NCBI RefSeq assembly: GCF_034190915.1
Contig: NW_026947493.1
Span: 41,658,501 to 41,722,500 of the forward strand
DNA: 64,000 nt
Source of the DNA: Cavia porcellus
Lineage: Eukaryota > Chordata > Mammalia > Rodentia > Caviidae
Direction of reading: 5' to 3'
A model generated the notes under the pieces. The model ran no database searches, had not been told where the DNA came from, and saw nothing but the letters and a program-made list of their open reading frames with translations. The position numbers and the translations under genes were made by a program. How positions within the stretch are numbered: the first letter of the stretch is position 1; each line of letters opens with the position of its first letter. Shown here piece after piece: positions 47,835 through 58,080 of the stretch.

Positions 47835-50800
47835 TGTGACTTTAATTTATCTTTCTTCTGTGTATGGTCTCAAGCAGTATCCATTTATTTATTATTATAT
47901 CAATGTTACCACTCTTTATAGCTGAGTAGTACTCCATTGTATAAAAACATCACATGTTTTTTATCCATTCCTCAGTTGATAGACACTTAGTTTCCAACAT
48001 CTGGCTATTACAAATTGTGCTGCTATGCACATGGGTGCACATATATCACTGCAGTATGTTTTCAGTTCTTCTGGGAACATGACTAGAAGTGGAATAGCTA
48101 GAACAAATGGGACTTCCAATCCCAGCTTTTTGAAAAATCTCCAGACTGACCTCCACAATGGTTGCACCAGTCTATGCTCCCACCAACAGTGCAGGAGAGC
48201 CTTTTACCCTACAGCCTTTCCAGCATTTGTTGTTGGTAATTTTCTTAATCCTGGCCATTCTTTCAGGAGTGAGATGGAATCTCAGGGTGGTTTTAATTTG
48301 CATTTCCCTAATGAGGAATGATGGTGAACATTTTTTCATGTATTTATTTGCCATTTGTATTTCTTCATCTGAGAACTGTGTATTCATCTCAGATGCCCAT
48401 TTTTGGATTGGATCTTTGAATTTTGGAGGTCTGATTTTTTTTAATTCTTTATATGTTTTAGACAGAAGTTCTTTGTCTGAGGACAGTTCACTAAGATTTT
48501 TTTCCAAGTTTGTGGGTTTTCTTTTCACTGTGCTGGAGATTTCTTTTGACATGCAGAAATTTTTTAAGAAAATATAATCCCAGTTATTGATTCTGGAGAG
48601 TATTTCCCATGTGGTTTGATTCCTGTTCATGAATTCGCTACCTACCCCTATGTCTTCAAGGTTTTTACCCAATTTGTCTTCCAATAGATTTAGTGTTTCT
48701 CTTTTAAAATTCTGGTCTTTGATTCATTTAAATTTTAATTTAGTACCTGGTGATAGGCATGGGTCATGTTTTAGGTTTCTACATACGGAGAGCCAGTTTT
48801 TCCAGCACCATTTACAGTGAACATTTTTGGCCCCTTTATCATAGATAAGGTGGTTGAGTGTGTTTGTAATTGTGGTTGTATCTTCTAATCTATTCCATTG
48901 ATCTTTGGCTCTGTTTTCATTCCAGTACCATGTTGATTTTATTAAGCTGCTTTGTAATATAACTTGAAATCAGGAATTGTGATGTGTCCTGCTTTGCGTT
49001 TGCTGCTTAGAACTGTCTTTTCTCTTCTAGGTCTCTTCTGGTTTCAGATGAATTTTAAGAGTTATTTCCCTAGATCTACGAGGTATGTTGAAGGTATTTT
49101 TATTGGAATTGCATTGAATCTGAATAACAGTTTTGGGAGAATGGTCATTTTCACAATATTTATTCTTCCTATCCATGAACAAAGGATGTCTTTCCATTTT
49201 CTGAGTTTCTTTTTGATTTCTTTTTTAAGGGTATTATAATTTTCCCTGTATAGGTCTTTCATGAGATTAATTCTCTCATGAGATAAATTCCTAAGTATTT
49301 CATTTTTTTGGATGCTAGTGTGAAGGGTGTGGCTTCTCTTATTTCTCTCTCAGTGATTTTGTTGTTAGTGTATAGGAATGCTACTGATTTTTAGTATTGA
49401 TTTTGTATCCAGCTACATTGCTGAATGTAGTTATTATATCTAGCAGTCTTTCAATAGAGTTTTGGGGGTCTTCTATGTAGAATTTTATATCATTTGTAAA
49501 TAATGATACTTTAACTTTCTCTTTTCCTATTTTTACCCTTTTATTTCTCTCCCTTGTCTAATTGCTCCGGCTAGTATTTCCAGTACCATGTTAAACAGGA
49601 ATGATGATAAGGGATATCCTTGTCTTGTGCCTTATTTTAAGGTGTAAAGGCCTTCAGTTTTTGGCCATTTAATATGATACTGGCTGTTGGTTTATCATAG
49701 ATGGCCTTTACTATATTGAGGTAAAGACCATCTATTCCAATTTTTTGAAGGTTCTTATCATGAATGAATGTTGGACCTTATCAAAGTTTTTTGTGCACCT
49801 ATGGAAATGATCATGTGATTCTTAATTTTGGCTTTATTGATATGGTAGATTACATTTATTGAGTTACATAGGTTGAACCATACCTCCATGAATAGGATGA
49901 ATCACGCTTGGTCATGGTGTATAATATTCTTGATGATTTGCTGCATCCTATTTCACAATATTTTATTGAGGATTTTTGCATCTGTGTTCATTAGGGAAAA
50001 TGGCCTGCAGTTTTCTTTTTTATTTGGGTCTTTCTCAGGTTTTGGTACTACAGTATATTTGCTTCCAGGAATAACTTCAGAAGGATTGCTTCCCTTTCAA
50101 TTTCATTGAAGAGTTTGAGAAGTGTCGGCATTAAGTCTTTTTTGCATTTCTTAGAATTCCGCAGTGAATCTGTCAGGGCCTGGGGTCTTCTTTGTAGGTA
50201 AGGACTTAATTACAGTTTCAGTTTCATTAATAGAAATTGGATTATTCAGCAGATTTACATCTTCTTGACCTAGCTTTGGTACTTCATATGTTTCTAGGAA
50301 ACTGTCCATTTCTATGTTACCAAACCTATGAGAGTAGAGGTTTTTGAAATAGGTGTTGATGATCTTCCATATTTCTATAGAATCTGTAGTGATTTCACCT
50401 TTTTCATTCCTTATTGCATGAACTTGAGCTTTTTCTTCTCTTTTGTAAGTAAGGTTGGCTATGGGCTTATCAATTTTATTTATTCTTTCAAAGAACCAAC
50501 TCTTTGATTCATTGATTCTTTGGATTGTTTTCTTAGTCTCTATTGCATTAATTTCTTCTCTGATTTTTATAATTTCCCTTCTCTTTTGGCTTTGGCCTTG
50601 ACTTGCTCTTGTTTATCTAGATGTTTGAGGTCTAGATCAGGTTAGTTATTTGTATTCGTTCTGTTTTCCTAATGTGGGGACTCAGTGCAATTATTTTTCC
50701 TCTGAGGACCACTTTCATTGGATCCCACAGATTCCCGGTAAGTTGTATTTGTATTTTCATTTGCTTGTAGATATTGTTTAATTTCTTCTTTAATTTCCCC

Positions 50801-51575
50801 TGTGACCCACTGATTGCTCAAGGGTGTGTTATTCAATTTCCATGTGTTTGTAGCATTTCTGCCATTTCTTTTATCATTAATTTCTAGTTTCATGGCACTA
50901 TGATCCGATAACATGCATGGGATAATTTCAATTCTTTTGCATTTAAATATGTTCTATGATCTAGTATGTCTATTTTAGAGAATGTCCAATGCACTGCTGA
51001 GAGGAATGTGCATTCTGATGTTGTTGGATGAAACACTTTATATGTCTATCAAGTCCATTTGTTCACAGGTGTGATTCAGTTCTGTTATTTCTTCGCTGAT
51101 TTTCTGTCTGCTTGAGCTGTCCCTTGGTGTGAATGGTGTGTTAAGGTCTCCTGTTATAATTGTGTTATTACTAATTTGATTTTCCATTTCTATTAATTCT
51201 TGCTTTGATTAACTAAGTGCTCTGGAATTTGTGCATATATATTTAAGATTGTTATCTGCCTCTTGAAATTTTCCCCTAACGAGTAGATAATGACCTTCTT
51301 TATCTCTTAGAATCATTCTTGGTTTGAAGTTCACATTGTCTGCAAATAGAATAGCTACCACTGCTTTTGGGGGGGTTCCTGTTGCATGAAGTATTGTTTT
51401 CCATCCTTTGACTTTCAGTTTGACTTTTAGTTAATCCTTTTGGGTTAGATGGGTTCCTTGTAGACATCATGTGGTTGGATGTTGTTTCTTGATCCATTCT
51501 GCCATTCTGTTTCTTTTAATTGGTGAATTGAGACCATTTACATTAATAGTTACAACTGTTATATATTGGTTTATT
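47835..51575 (-). pseudogene. L1 copy E ORF2 remnant
   Basis: The endonuclease C-terminal motif SDHSAMKLEIND (frame 50914-50669) keeps the conserved SDH. The RT position that is FADDM in copy A reads FTNDI here (49500-49486), so the catalytic Asp pair is broken. The frame 48684-48172 (170 codons) covers the C-terminal region, with PPKFKDPIQKWASEMNTQFS and NKYMKKCSPSFLI, typical of the L1 ORF2 thumb-to-Cys-rich part. Stops elsewhere make it inactive. Confidence 0.87.
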
Positions 51576-51643
51576 GTAAACATGTTATCTTTCTGCTGTT
51601 GCACCTTTATCTTTCCATTCTGTTTAATTGTCTGCTTTGCTTA

Positions 51644-51733
51644 GAATTTTTTTTATCTCTCCTTCATTTCTAAAGAACATTTACTGTCAATAGTATTCTA
51701 AGTTAAAAGTATTGTTTTTCTCTTCAGTACTAT
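51644..51733. other. Segment in the L1 E inter-ORF spacer matching the host L1 copy D
   Basis: The stretch, which includes catttctaaagaacatttac and agttaaaagtattgtttttc, matches 53164-53252 in the host L1 (about 92% over 90 bases, same orientation). The corresponding spacer in copy A (about 15430-15530) is different. The two matching stretches are 1.5 kb apart, one inside and one just outside the nested insertion. Confidence 0.8.
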
Positions 51734-51734
51734 A

Positions 51735-52690
51735 TTTTCCTAAGTGTATCTAAACTGTTTTTCAGTATTCTTTGCAGGGTTGGCTTGGTGATCACGAAGT
51801 TCTTCAGCTGTTCTTCATCATGGCAGTACCTTATTTCTCCATCCATTTTGAAGAACAGCTTTGCAGAGTACATCAGTCTAGGTTGGAAATCATCTTCCTT
51901 TAGGATCTGAAACACTTAACTTCATGTTCTTCTTGACTTCATTGTTTGTGTTGAGAAGTCTGATGTGATTCTGATAGGTTTTCCTTCATTGGTGATCTAA
52001 CAGCTTTTAATATTTTTCTTTTCTAACAGTTTTTAATGTTTTATTCTTATGCTGGATTTCTGGGATGGTCATTATTATATGTTTTGATTATGGCTATTTG
52101 GAGTTGTATATGCTTTACTGATCTTAATGTCAGTTTCCATTCTCATGTTTGGGCAATTTTCAGCTATTACTTCTGTAAATAGCCTCTTGATATCATTTGT
52201 GTTGCCCCCTTCTTTTTCATTTATCTCGATCAATCTTATGTTGTTTTTCCTTGCATCATCTTGCAGCTGTTGAATTGCTATTCCCTGATTCCTTGTTATT
52301 TTTAAAAGATCTTTCCTTTCCTCTTCACTAGCTGCAATCTTTTCTTCAAGGTCTGGAATTCTATCTTTTGTTGAAGTGGTTTTGACAACTTTCAATGCAA
52401 TTTTTGATTTCCTGTATATCTCTTTGAATCTGCTTCATGTGTTTTATTTGTTTCATATATTGTTCATCCAGGGATTCCATCTTTTTGTTTTGTTTCTCTA
52501 ATTTTTTAATTGTGCCTTCTTTAGATGTTTTTAGCATCTTTTTCATTACTTTTATCATTTCTTCTTTTACCTGGGAGATTATTTCTAGTTTGAATTCCTT
52601 TAAAGCCTTCCGGGGTTGCTTCTTTATTTCAGTTGCTATTATTTCATGTATTTCACATGTATGGCATATATTTTCTTCTATGTACATAGC
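51735..52690 (-). pseudogene. L1 copy E ORF1 remnant
   Basis: Three overlapping frames carry the parts of ORF1p in order. 52687-52361 has a Lys/Glu-rich coiled coil ending MKQIQRDIQEIKNCIES. 52395-52075 has QQLQDDARKNNIRLIEI and the start of the RRM. 51915-51730 has YCHDEEQLKNFVITKPTLQ, the C-terminal domain. They sit in different frames, so at least two indels separate them. The protein would have bound L1 RNA as a trimer. Confidence 0.85.
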
Positions 52691-53100
52691 TCCCTAGCTT
52701 TCTTGGGATGGGCTGGAGGATTGAGATTGCATTTTGGTCTTTTGTTTTGTCATTTTCCTATATTTCCCTGTTTCATGTGTTGTTCCAAGGCTTCCCCTGG
52801 GCCTGTTGGAACTCGTCCTCTATGCATTCAGCTCCTGGGATTCTGGCCACCCAGTTCCCCGGATTGAGAGAAGTTCACTGCGTGGCCTAAGCAGGCCCAA
52901 AACCTGTGGAGCCTCCAGCTGCCCAGTTCCCTGGGTTGAGAGAGGATCACTGTGGGTGGCGCAGGCAGGCCTAAGACCTGCAGGGCCCGTAGAGTGCGGC
53001 AGGAACCTAGGAAGTTCCTAGCTCATGGGAGCGAGAATCTGAAACTCCTTTGGCTCGGGATGGTGCACAGACACTCACCTCCAGCCGCCCAGTTCCCCCA
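52691..53100 (-). promoter_or_regulatory. L1 copy E 5' UTR with tandem units
   Basis: Two adjacent units of about 72 bases start at the shared core cccagttccc (52850 and 52922), each followed by ggrttgagagar, a tcactg motif, then aggcck and acctg motifs. A third, partial copy of the core occurs at 53088-53097, where the element ends. Tandem 5' monomers are a known feature of rodent L1 promoters. Here the unit is short and the array is cut within the third copy. Confidence 0.65.
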
Positions 53101-53110
53101 TTTAGCATTT

Positions 53111-54124
53111 CTTATAGACTAAGTCTGGTAAAGATATATTCTCTCAGTTTTTATTTGTCCAGGAATTTTTTTAATCTTTCTTTCATTTCTAAAGAACATT
53201 TACTAGCAATAGTATTCTAAATTAAAAGTATTGTTTTTCTCTTAAGTACTATGAAAATACTCTTTCCAGGTCTGTGAGGTTTCTGTTGAGAAGTCTGCAG
53301 TCAGGCAGACTGGCACATGCTATGTGTTGTCTCTTTTCTCTTACCCTTGAGAATCTTTGTAGTTTGATTACATGATATTTTGAGGTAGTTAGTTGAGTCA
53401 AATTTGACAAGTGACTTCTGACTTTATTTGAATATTTGTATCTTTCTCTAAGTTTGGAAACTTTTCTGCTATTTCTTTAAATAAGCTTTTCATCCCTTTG
53501 CTATTCTTAAGACGTCACTGAGCTCGAATAACTCAAGTATTTGCTCTTTTAATATTGTTCCAAAGTTTCCAAAAACTATCTTCATGCTTTTTTTACCCCT
53601 CTAGTTGTGTCTCCAAATAGCCTGTCTTTGAGGTAATTCTTTCTTTTGTTTGACCTATCCTACTATCAATGTCTTCTGTCATAGTATTATTTTTGCTGAG
53701 TATATTTTTTAGCTCAAGGTTTTTAATTGCTTTAATTACTTTGTTAAATTTCTCTGTTAAGCACTAAAGCCTTTGTGTTTTCTTCAAGCTCATCAAGTCT
53801 CCTTAATACAGCTTTTAAATTGTCTAGGCCTTTCTCATAATTGCCTGCTCAGTTTCTGGAACCTTATTTTGAGAACTAAATGAGGCCACAGTTTTCTGAA
53901 CACTCCTGATGCTTGTTGATGTACAGCAGCATCTGAACACTGAAGGATTAAATATTTGCTTTCGTCTTCCTAATCTGGCTAATTCTAAGGAGGCTGCTTC
54001 TTTTCTCTGACCTCGTAATTACTTCCACTGTTTCAGTACTTGATTGTGTCTGGATCCAAATTGTAAAGAGTGTAATATTAGTGTGAATGCTGTTCAAGCA
54101 CTAGAGAGTAATCCAAGTCCAGGC

Positions 54125-54125
<1 letters not shown>
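53111..54125 (-). mobile_element. Old L1M-type element (copy D), 5' part
   Basis: It continues from 47211 across the nested copy E. cttatagactaagtctggta and ctcagtttttatttgtccag are reversed L1M ORF1-region text, and aataagcttttcatcccttt follows near 53483. The right part (gaacactgaaggattaaata, near 53935) resembles the reversed old L1 5' region. Together with 42826-47211 this makes about 5.4 kb of one L1M element. Confidence 0.75.
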
Positions 54126-54128
<3 letters not shown>

Positions 54129-54159
<31 letters not shown>

Positions 54160-54770
54160 TTTTTTTAATTTTATTTAAGGAGAAAAGAAAAAAAAGCAGA
54201 GAAAGGGTACAAGTTATACAGATTTGCAGAAAAAAAAATGAACAGTAGGAAATTACTAGTTAATGGATTACATATTGTCATCTTAGAAATAATTGTTCAA
54301 GTCACAAAATTAAAGCTTGTAAAGTGGACATTCCATCAATGATACTGCAAACAGTTCTGTTCAATGATCCAATAAAACTCTGTGATATCATATTCTATCT
54401 TATACACTTAAATATACATGCAGTTATATAGTTTAGAGCACTTTCTTTTCCTCTCTTTTGTACAAAGACTATTACACATTTTGGGTTTCATTGCTCTCAC
54501 GGTTCTTATTACTATTTTGGAAGAGAGTAAAACCAAATGTGACATAACAGAACAGAATCGGTCAAGTCAAAAGGGTGGACATAATAGATAATGTGAAAAC
54601 ATAATACAAGGTGATCAACAATGGTTACCATAATGCCTCCCGCTATCTCTAATAGAATTGCCTATACCATTAATTATAATACAATTGAACAAAACAGTAA
54701 AGAACAAAACCGACAAAACCAAACCATTGGAGACATTGTAGGTCTTCAAAAGTAGATAAAAGTCTTGCTA
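54129..54770 (-). mobile_element. 5'-truncated L1 fragment (copy F), 3' UTR only
   Basis: It starts with a long T-run (reversed A tail, 54129-54152), then 3' UTR blocks shared with copies A and B (attacatattgtcatcttag, attgttcaagtcac) and with copy C (gagacattgtaggtcttcaa). It ends within the 3' UTR near 54770. It is a separate short insertion next to the 5' edge of copy D. Confidence 0.85.
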
Positions 54771-56065
54771 TTTTGCTCAAAGAGAAACAGGAAAGTACTT
54801 TGAAAGTACCTGGCCTGTGGTCAGGTATTTCAGGACTCTGCTTTGCTCTGGACAATCTAATCATGGAAGAGCAAGACTCAGACTCCTATGTTGCACACAG
54901 TGCCACCAAACTCTATCTATCCTGAACTCATGACCTATCAATACTGGAATGGAGCCCAGGCCCACACAATCAGAGGCTACTTATTGTTGAAGTAGACTTG
55001 TGGCCAAAGACCACTGAAATATCTCCTGGCAATACAAGCTGGGGGTGGAAGTCCAGTAGACTCAAGCTATGTGTCTGCTGCTGGCCCGGGAGCTATTCTA
55101 GAGGCTCTGACTACAGGCATACCTGGACTATGCCTTTTATTAGATTTTCTCAGCCAACCACTAGGTTTCTGGGAAGTCTTATATTTACTACTTTGTCACA
55201 CCCCCAGAAAATGGAGTCTTATACAGGCTATGCTGCCTAAGAATGGGAAGCATTCATTGGTAAAGGCAGTTTCTTGGTCACCTTGGATGACCCTAAAATG
55301 AATTACATTTAAGTCTCACAATTTCCAGAGTCTGTAGTCTCAGGGATGTACCAGGGCCCATGCTGCACTGGCAGTGATGCAGAATGAAATATGCCCACCT
55401 CCATGGGACACCACCGCCTGCCTAGTGCTGTGGCAGACCCAGAGCCTCCTTTCTAAGCACTTGTCTGTTGATAGCTATCTCACCTATGGTTGGGAACTGG
55501 GTAGAAGAGAGTCAGTCCTTTGGTCACCAAGGTTACTGCTAAGCTGTGTCACTTGACTCCTACAGCCACAGTGAAATTCATTCTCAGAAAGAGAGTATAT
55601 GTGGCCCAAGGCCATTCCAAGACTAGAACTAATACTGTCTAAAATTCAAGTCTGTCTCACTGACACACAGGCCTCCTCTTAGGGCTGGGTCTGATGTAGA
55701 AGCTTGGTCTGTGAACTCTTGACTTCTATACACCTTGACTTCTTCACCTTGCAAAGATGCTGGTTCTTATCATGACAGGCCTGGCACTGGACCCTGAGAC
55801 AAAGGCCTGGTACTGGACCCTGAGATAAAGGCCCAACACTGGACTTTGCACTAGCTTTAGTGCCCTATTCCAAGAAAATCTGAAGTTGGAGAAGAGGTGA
55901 TTGTTGTAGACTGCCAACTATCCTAACACAGTTCCAACAGATATTGGCTTGATGGTTAAGGGTTGTAGGGCTTTTCTGAACTTCACCATAATGGGTTTTG
56001 TGCTGTGTTTCATTCTCTCGCCCTCTCTCAAGCAGATCACCTCTAAATAAATAATTAAATAAAAT
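54771..56065. other. Unidentified GC-richer segment with a possible A-rich 3' end
   Basis: This 1.2-kb stretch is clearly less AT-rich than its surroundings. It holds several adjacent + strand frames (54998-55240, 55071-55301, 55374-55556) with no domain I recognise. It ends near ctaaataaataattaaataa (56043-56062), which looks like a polyadenylation signal plus a decayed A tail on the + strand. It could be a processed pseudogene of an unrecognised transcript, an old L1 5' UTR (it lies beyond copy D's 5' end), or an unclassified LTR. I cannot decide between these. Confidence 0.4.
55778..55850 (+). repeat. 26-bp minisatellite, about 2.8 units
   Basis: Units start ggcctggcactggaccctga at 55778, a near copy (tac for cac) at 55804, and a degraded third (ggcccaacactggactttgc) at 55830. 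The repeat lies inside the unidentified segment. Confidence 0.85.
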
Positions 56066-56071
56066 ATATGT

Positions 56072-56148
56072 GGGGCCAGGGATTTAGCTCATCAGCATAA
56101 GCATCTGCCTTGCAAACACATGGACATGAGTTTGATCCCAGTACCAAA

Positions 56149-56165
<17 letters not shown>
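56072..56165 (+). repeat. ID-type SINE
   Basis: Starts ggggccagggatttagctca (A box), then gagtttgatcccagtacc (B box), then an A-run of about 20. The flanks aaaatatatg and aaaaatatat suggest a short target-site duplication, but low-complexity sequence makes this unsafe. It has the older tail without the GATAAAAA block. Confidence 0.92.

Positions 56166-56182
<17 letters not shown>
56166..56182. repeat. (TA)n tract at the SINE tail
   Basis: A short TA run joined to the A tail of the SINE. Confidence 0.85.
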
Positions 56183-56318
56183 TAACTTGGGTGCCTGTAA
56201 GATAAGATCAGTAGTGTCTTAGGGCACCATCTTGCTTTGCTTTCCTAAGCCAAAGGAATCTTGAGTTCTAAACATGAACTTATTAGTGGTAAACAAATCC
56301 TCAGAAGTGAAAGACAGT

Positions 56319-56320
<2 letters not shown>

Positions 56321-56359
<39 letters not shown>
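56321..56359. repeat. (TA)n microsatellite
   Basis: About 19 perfect TA units. Confidence 0.95.
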
Positions 56360-56363
<4 letters not shown>

Positions 56364-56429
56364 GGATCAGCTTGGCATATGACATGCGGCAGATGCTATA
56401 AAATATTTCTTAAATAAATAATGGATTTC

Positions 56430-56548
56430 TTACTGGGTTTTTTTTGTAGTTCTGTGTTACTTGTACCCTTATACCGCTTTGTTTTGTTTTGTTTTTTCTC
56501 TTTTTCCTTTTAAATAAAATTTTAAAAAATAAAATAAAATAATGGTGT
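56430..56548 (+). mobile_element. L1 3' terminal fragment, + strand
   Basis: gttctgtgttacttgtaccc, gctttgttttgttttgtttt, then cttttaaataaaattttaaa match the sense-strand end of the L1 family (compare 63267-63355). It holds only the last 120 bases and an A-rich tail. Confidence 0.75.
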
Positions 56549-56737
56549 TAACCCTCTCCTATTATATCTGGCAATGTATTCTTCAATTTTCTATCAAGTT
56601 CCCACATGAGATAGATTAAAGATTTACTTTTGATCAGGATAGTCTTGAAGTTTGTCTAAAAGTAAAGGGCAAATTATAACAAATATCCATATTCCAATCA
56701 CTCCTAATTAATGTTAATAGTTTGTCACACTCAGTCA

Positions 56738-56890
56738 GAAATAATAACATTTATTGAGGATTAACCATGTACAAGCAGTATTCCAGTTCTTTATTAATTT
56801 AATACATGAAACTCTATGAGACATGGTTGTATTATCTGTTTTGCTGAGAGAAATCTGAGGTATATAATTTTAACTGTGTGCCAAGCCGCA
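56738..56890 (-). repeat. MIR SINE
   Basis: The + strand has aataacatttattgagg, ttattaatttaatacatgaa, ctctatgagacatggttgta and ctgtgtgccaagccgcacag. These are the reversed landmarks of MIR over most of its length. Confidence 0.7.
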
Positions 56891-56904
56891 CAGATCTAAG
56901 ACGC

Positions 56905-57145
56905 TACTTTAGTTAGTTAAGGCTGTAATAAGAAAATATCACAGACTGGATGATTTATTGAACTGAAATAAGGACTGGCAGGTTTGAGTTCTTCTGAGGC
57001 CTTTCTTCTTGACATATAGGTGGTCATCTTCTCCCCTCATCTTTGTATCATCTTCTCTCTGTGCATGTCTGTCTACTAGTGTTTTATAAGGACACCAGTC
57101 ATGTTGAATTAGACCCCACTTTAATGATCTCATTCTAATTTAATC
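56905..57145 (-). repeat. MaLR (MLT1-type) LTR fragment
   Basis: taaggctgtaataagaaaat and atcacagactggatgattta at the left, ataaggacaccagtcatgtt and ccactttaatgatctcattc at the right. This is the reversed MLT1 LTR order, interrupted near 57145 by an L1 fragment. Confidence 0.72.
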
Positions 57146-57233
57146 TGAACATTATTCACAATATTCAAAATAATAGAAGCAATATAAGGGTCAATTGGTT
57201 TTTGTATACCACATATCTATACCACAAATGCAA

Positions 57234-57279
<46 letters not shown>

Positions 57280-57605
57280 CACACATTTAGCTTATTAAAA
57301 AGAAGGAAGTCCTGTCTTTTGAAGTAAATTGAAAAACCCAGAAGACATACTAACCAAAGTAAACTAGACACAGAAAAAGTATACCACACGATCTCACTAA
57401 AGCATGAAATCTTGAATGTCAAATATAGAGACTTCATAGTACTAGGGTGAGGATGTGGGAAAATTGGGGATTCTGGTCATAAGGTAAAACAATGTAGTTA
57501 CATAGAGCTAGAAATATTGGTCACAAACTACAACGCTGCAATTATGTACATTTAGAGATCTAATGTACAGCGTGATAGCTATAGTTAATAATACTTCACT
57601 ACATA
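57146..57605 (+). mobile_element. Old L1M 3' end, + strand, with a (CA)n tract
   Basis: ttcacaatattcaaaataat starts an ORF2 end. A CA run (57235-57277) stands where many L1M copies have an atatacacac motif. Then gtataccacacgatctcact, aatgtacagcgtgatagcta and tagttaataatacttcact form the L1M 3' UTR. Confidence 0.85.
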
Positions 57606-57964
57606 GATGAAATTTGGGACACTTTTCTTCTATCCTAGAAAAATCTCAACGATTACCTTTTCAAATACTTTGTTTCATTCTTTTTATTTTATAACTCTAG
57701 GTGTCCTAATAAAAAGTGTTAGCTTTTCACTGTTTATATCTTTTGTGTCTTTTAATTTATGTGGTAATTTTCAGGTGATTTCCTTAATTCTATCATCATC
57801 TTACTTCACCAGTTCTCTATACCTGTACCTATATTATTATCATTTAACCTGCACAACCAGGATGAATTTTGTGGTCAGTAATGTTTTGATGACAATATTT
57901 TTTCATTTATTCATGTCCTTGCTTTATTTCACTCAGTATAGTTCTTGATTTGTAAATTGTTTTT
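57606..57964. other. AT-rich sequence with a 113-codon frame, no gene
   Basis: The frame 57607-57948 is rich in Phe, Ser and Tyr, typical of an AT-rich chance frame. No domain is seen. The right part (tttatttcactcagtatagt) may be a reversed L1 fragment. Confidence 0.4.
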
Positions 57965-58080
57965 TCCTTATGTTTTTTGCTTTTTGTAGTATGGAGAATA
58001 GAAATTCGGGCTTAATAGATGCTAAGCAAGTACTACACCTCCAAGTGTATCACCAGCTCTCCCCTGTTTTTTAGAAAAAT
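57965..58080 (-). repeat. ID-like SINE, strongly diverged
   Basis: The reversed layout shows tttttgtagtatggag, then tgctaagcaagtactacacc and gtatcaccagctctcccc. The landmarks are in order but altered. Confidence 0.6.

Larger units (their letters stand above)
47222..53100 (-). mobile_element. Near full-length rodent-type L1 (copy E) nested in copy D
   Basis: At the left edge tttaggattt (47212-47221) and at the right tttagcattt (53101-53110) form a likely 10-bp target-site duplication with one mismatch. Joining the outer flanks restores a continuous L1M sequence, which proves the nesting. The element is 5.88 kb and reads on the - strand: 5' UTR with repeated units (53100-52691), ORF1 (about 52690-51735), a spacer holding an unusual segment (51733-51644), ORF2 (about 51575-47835) and a 3' UTR (to 47222). 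Stops and frame shifts inactivate it. Confidence 0.9.
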
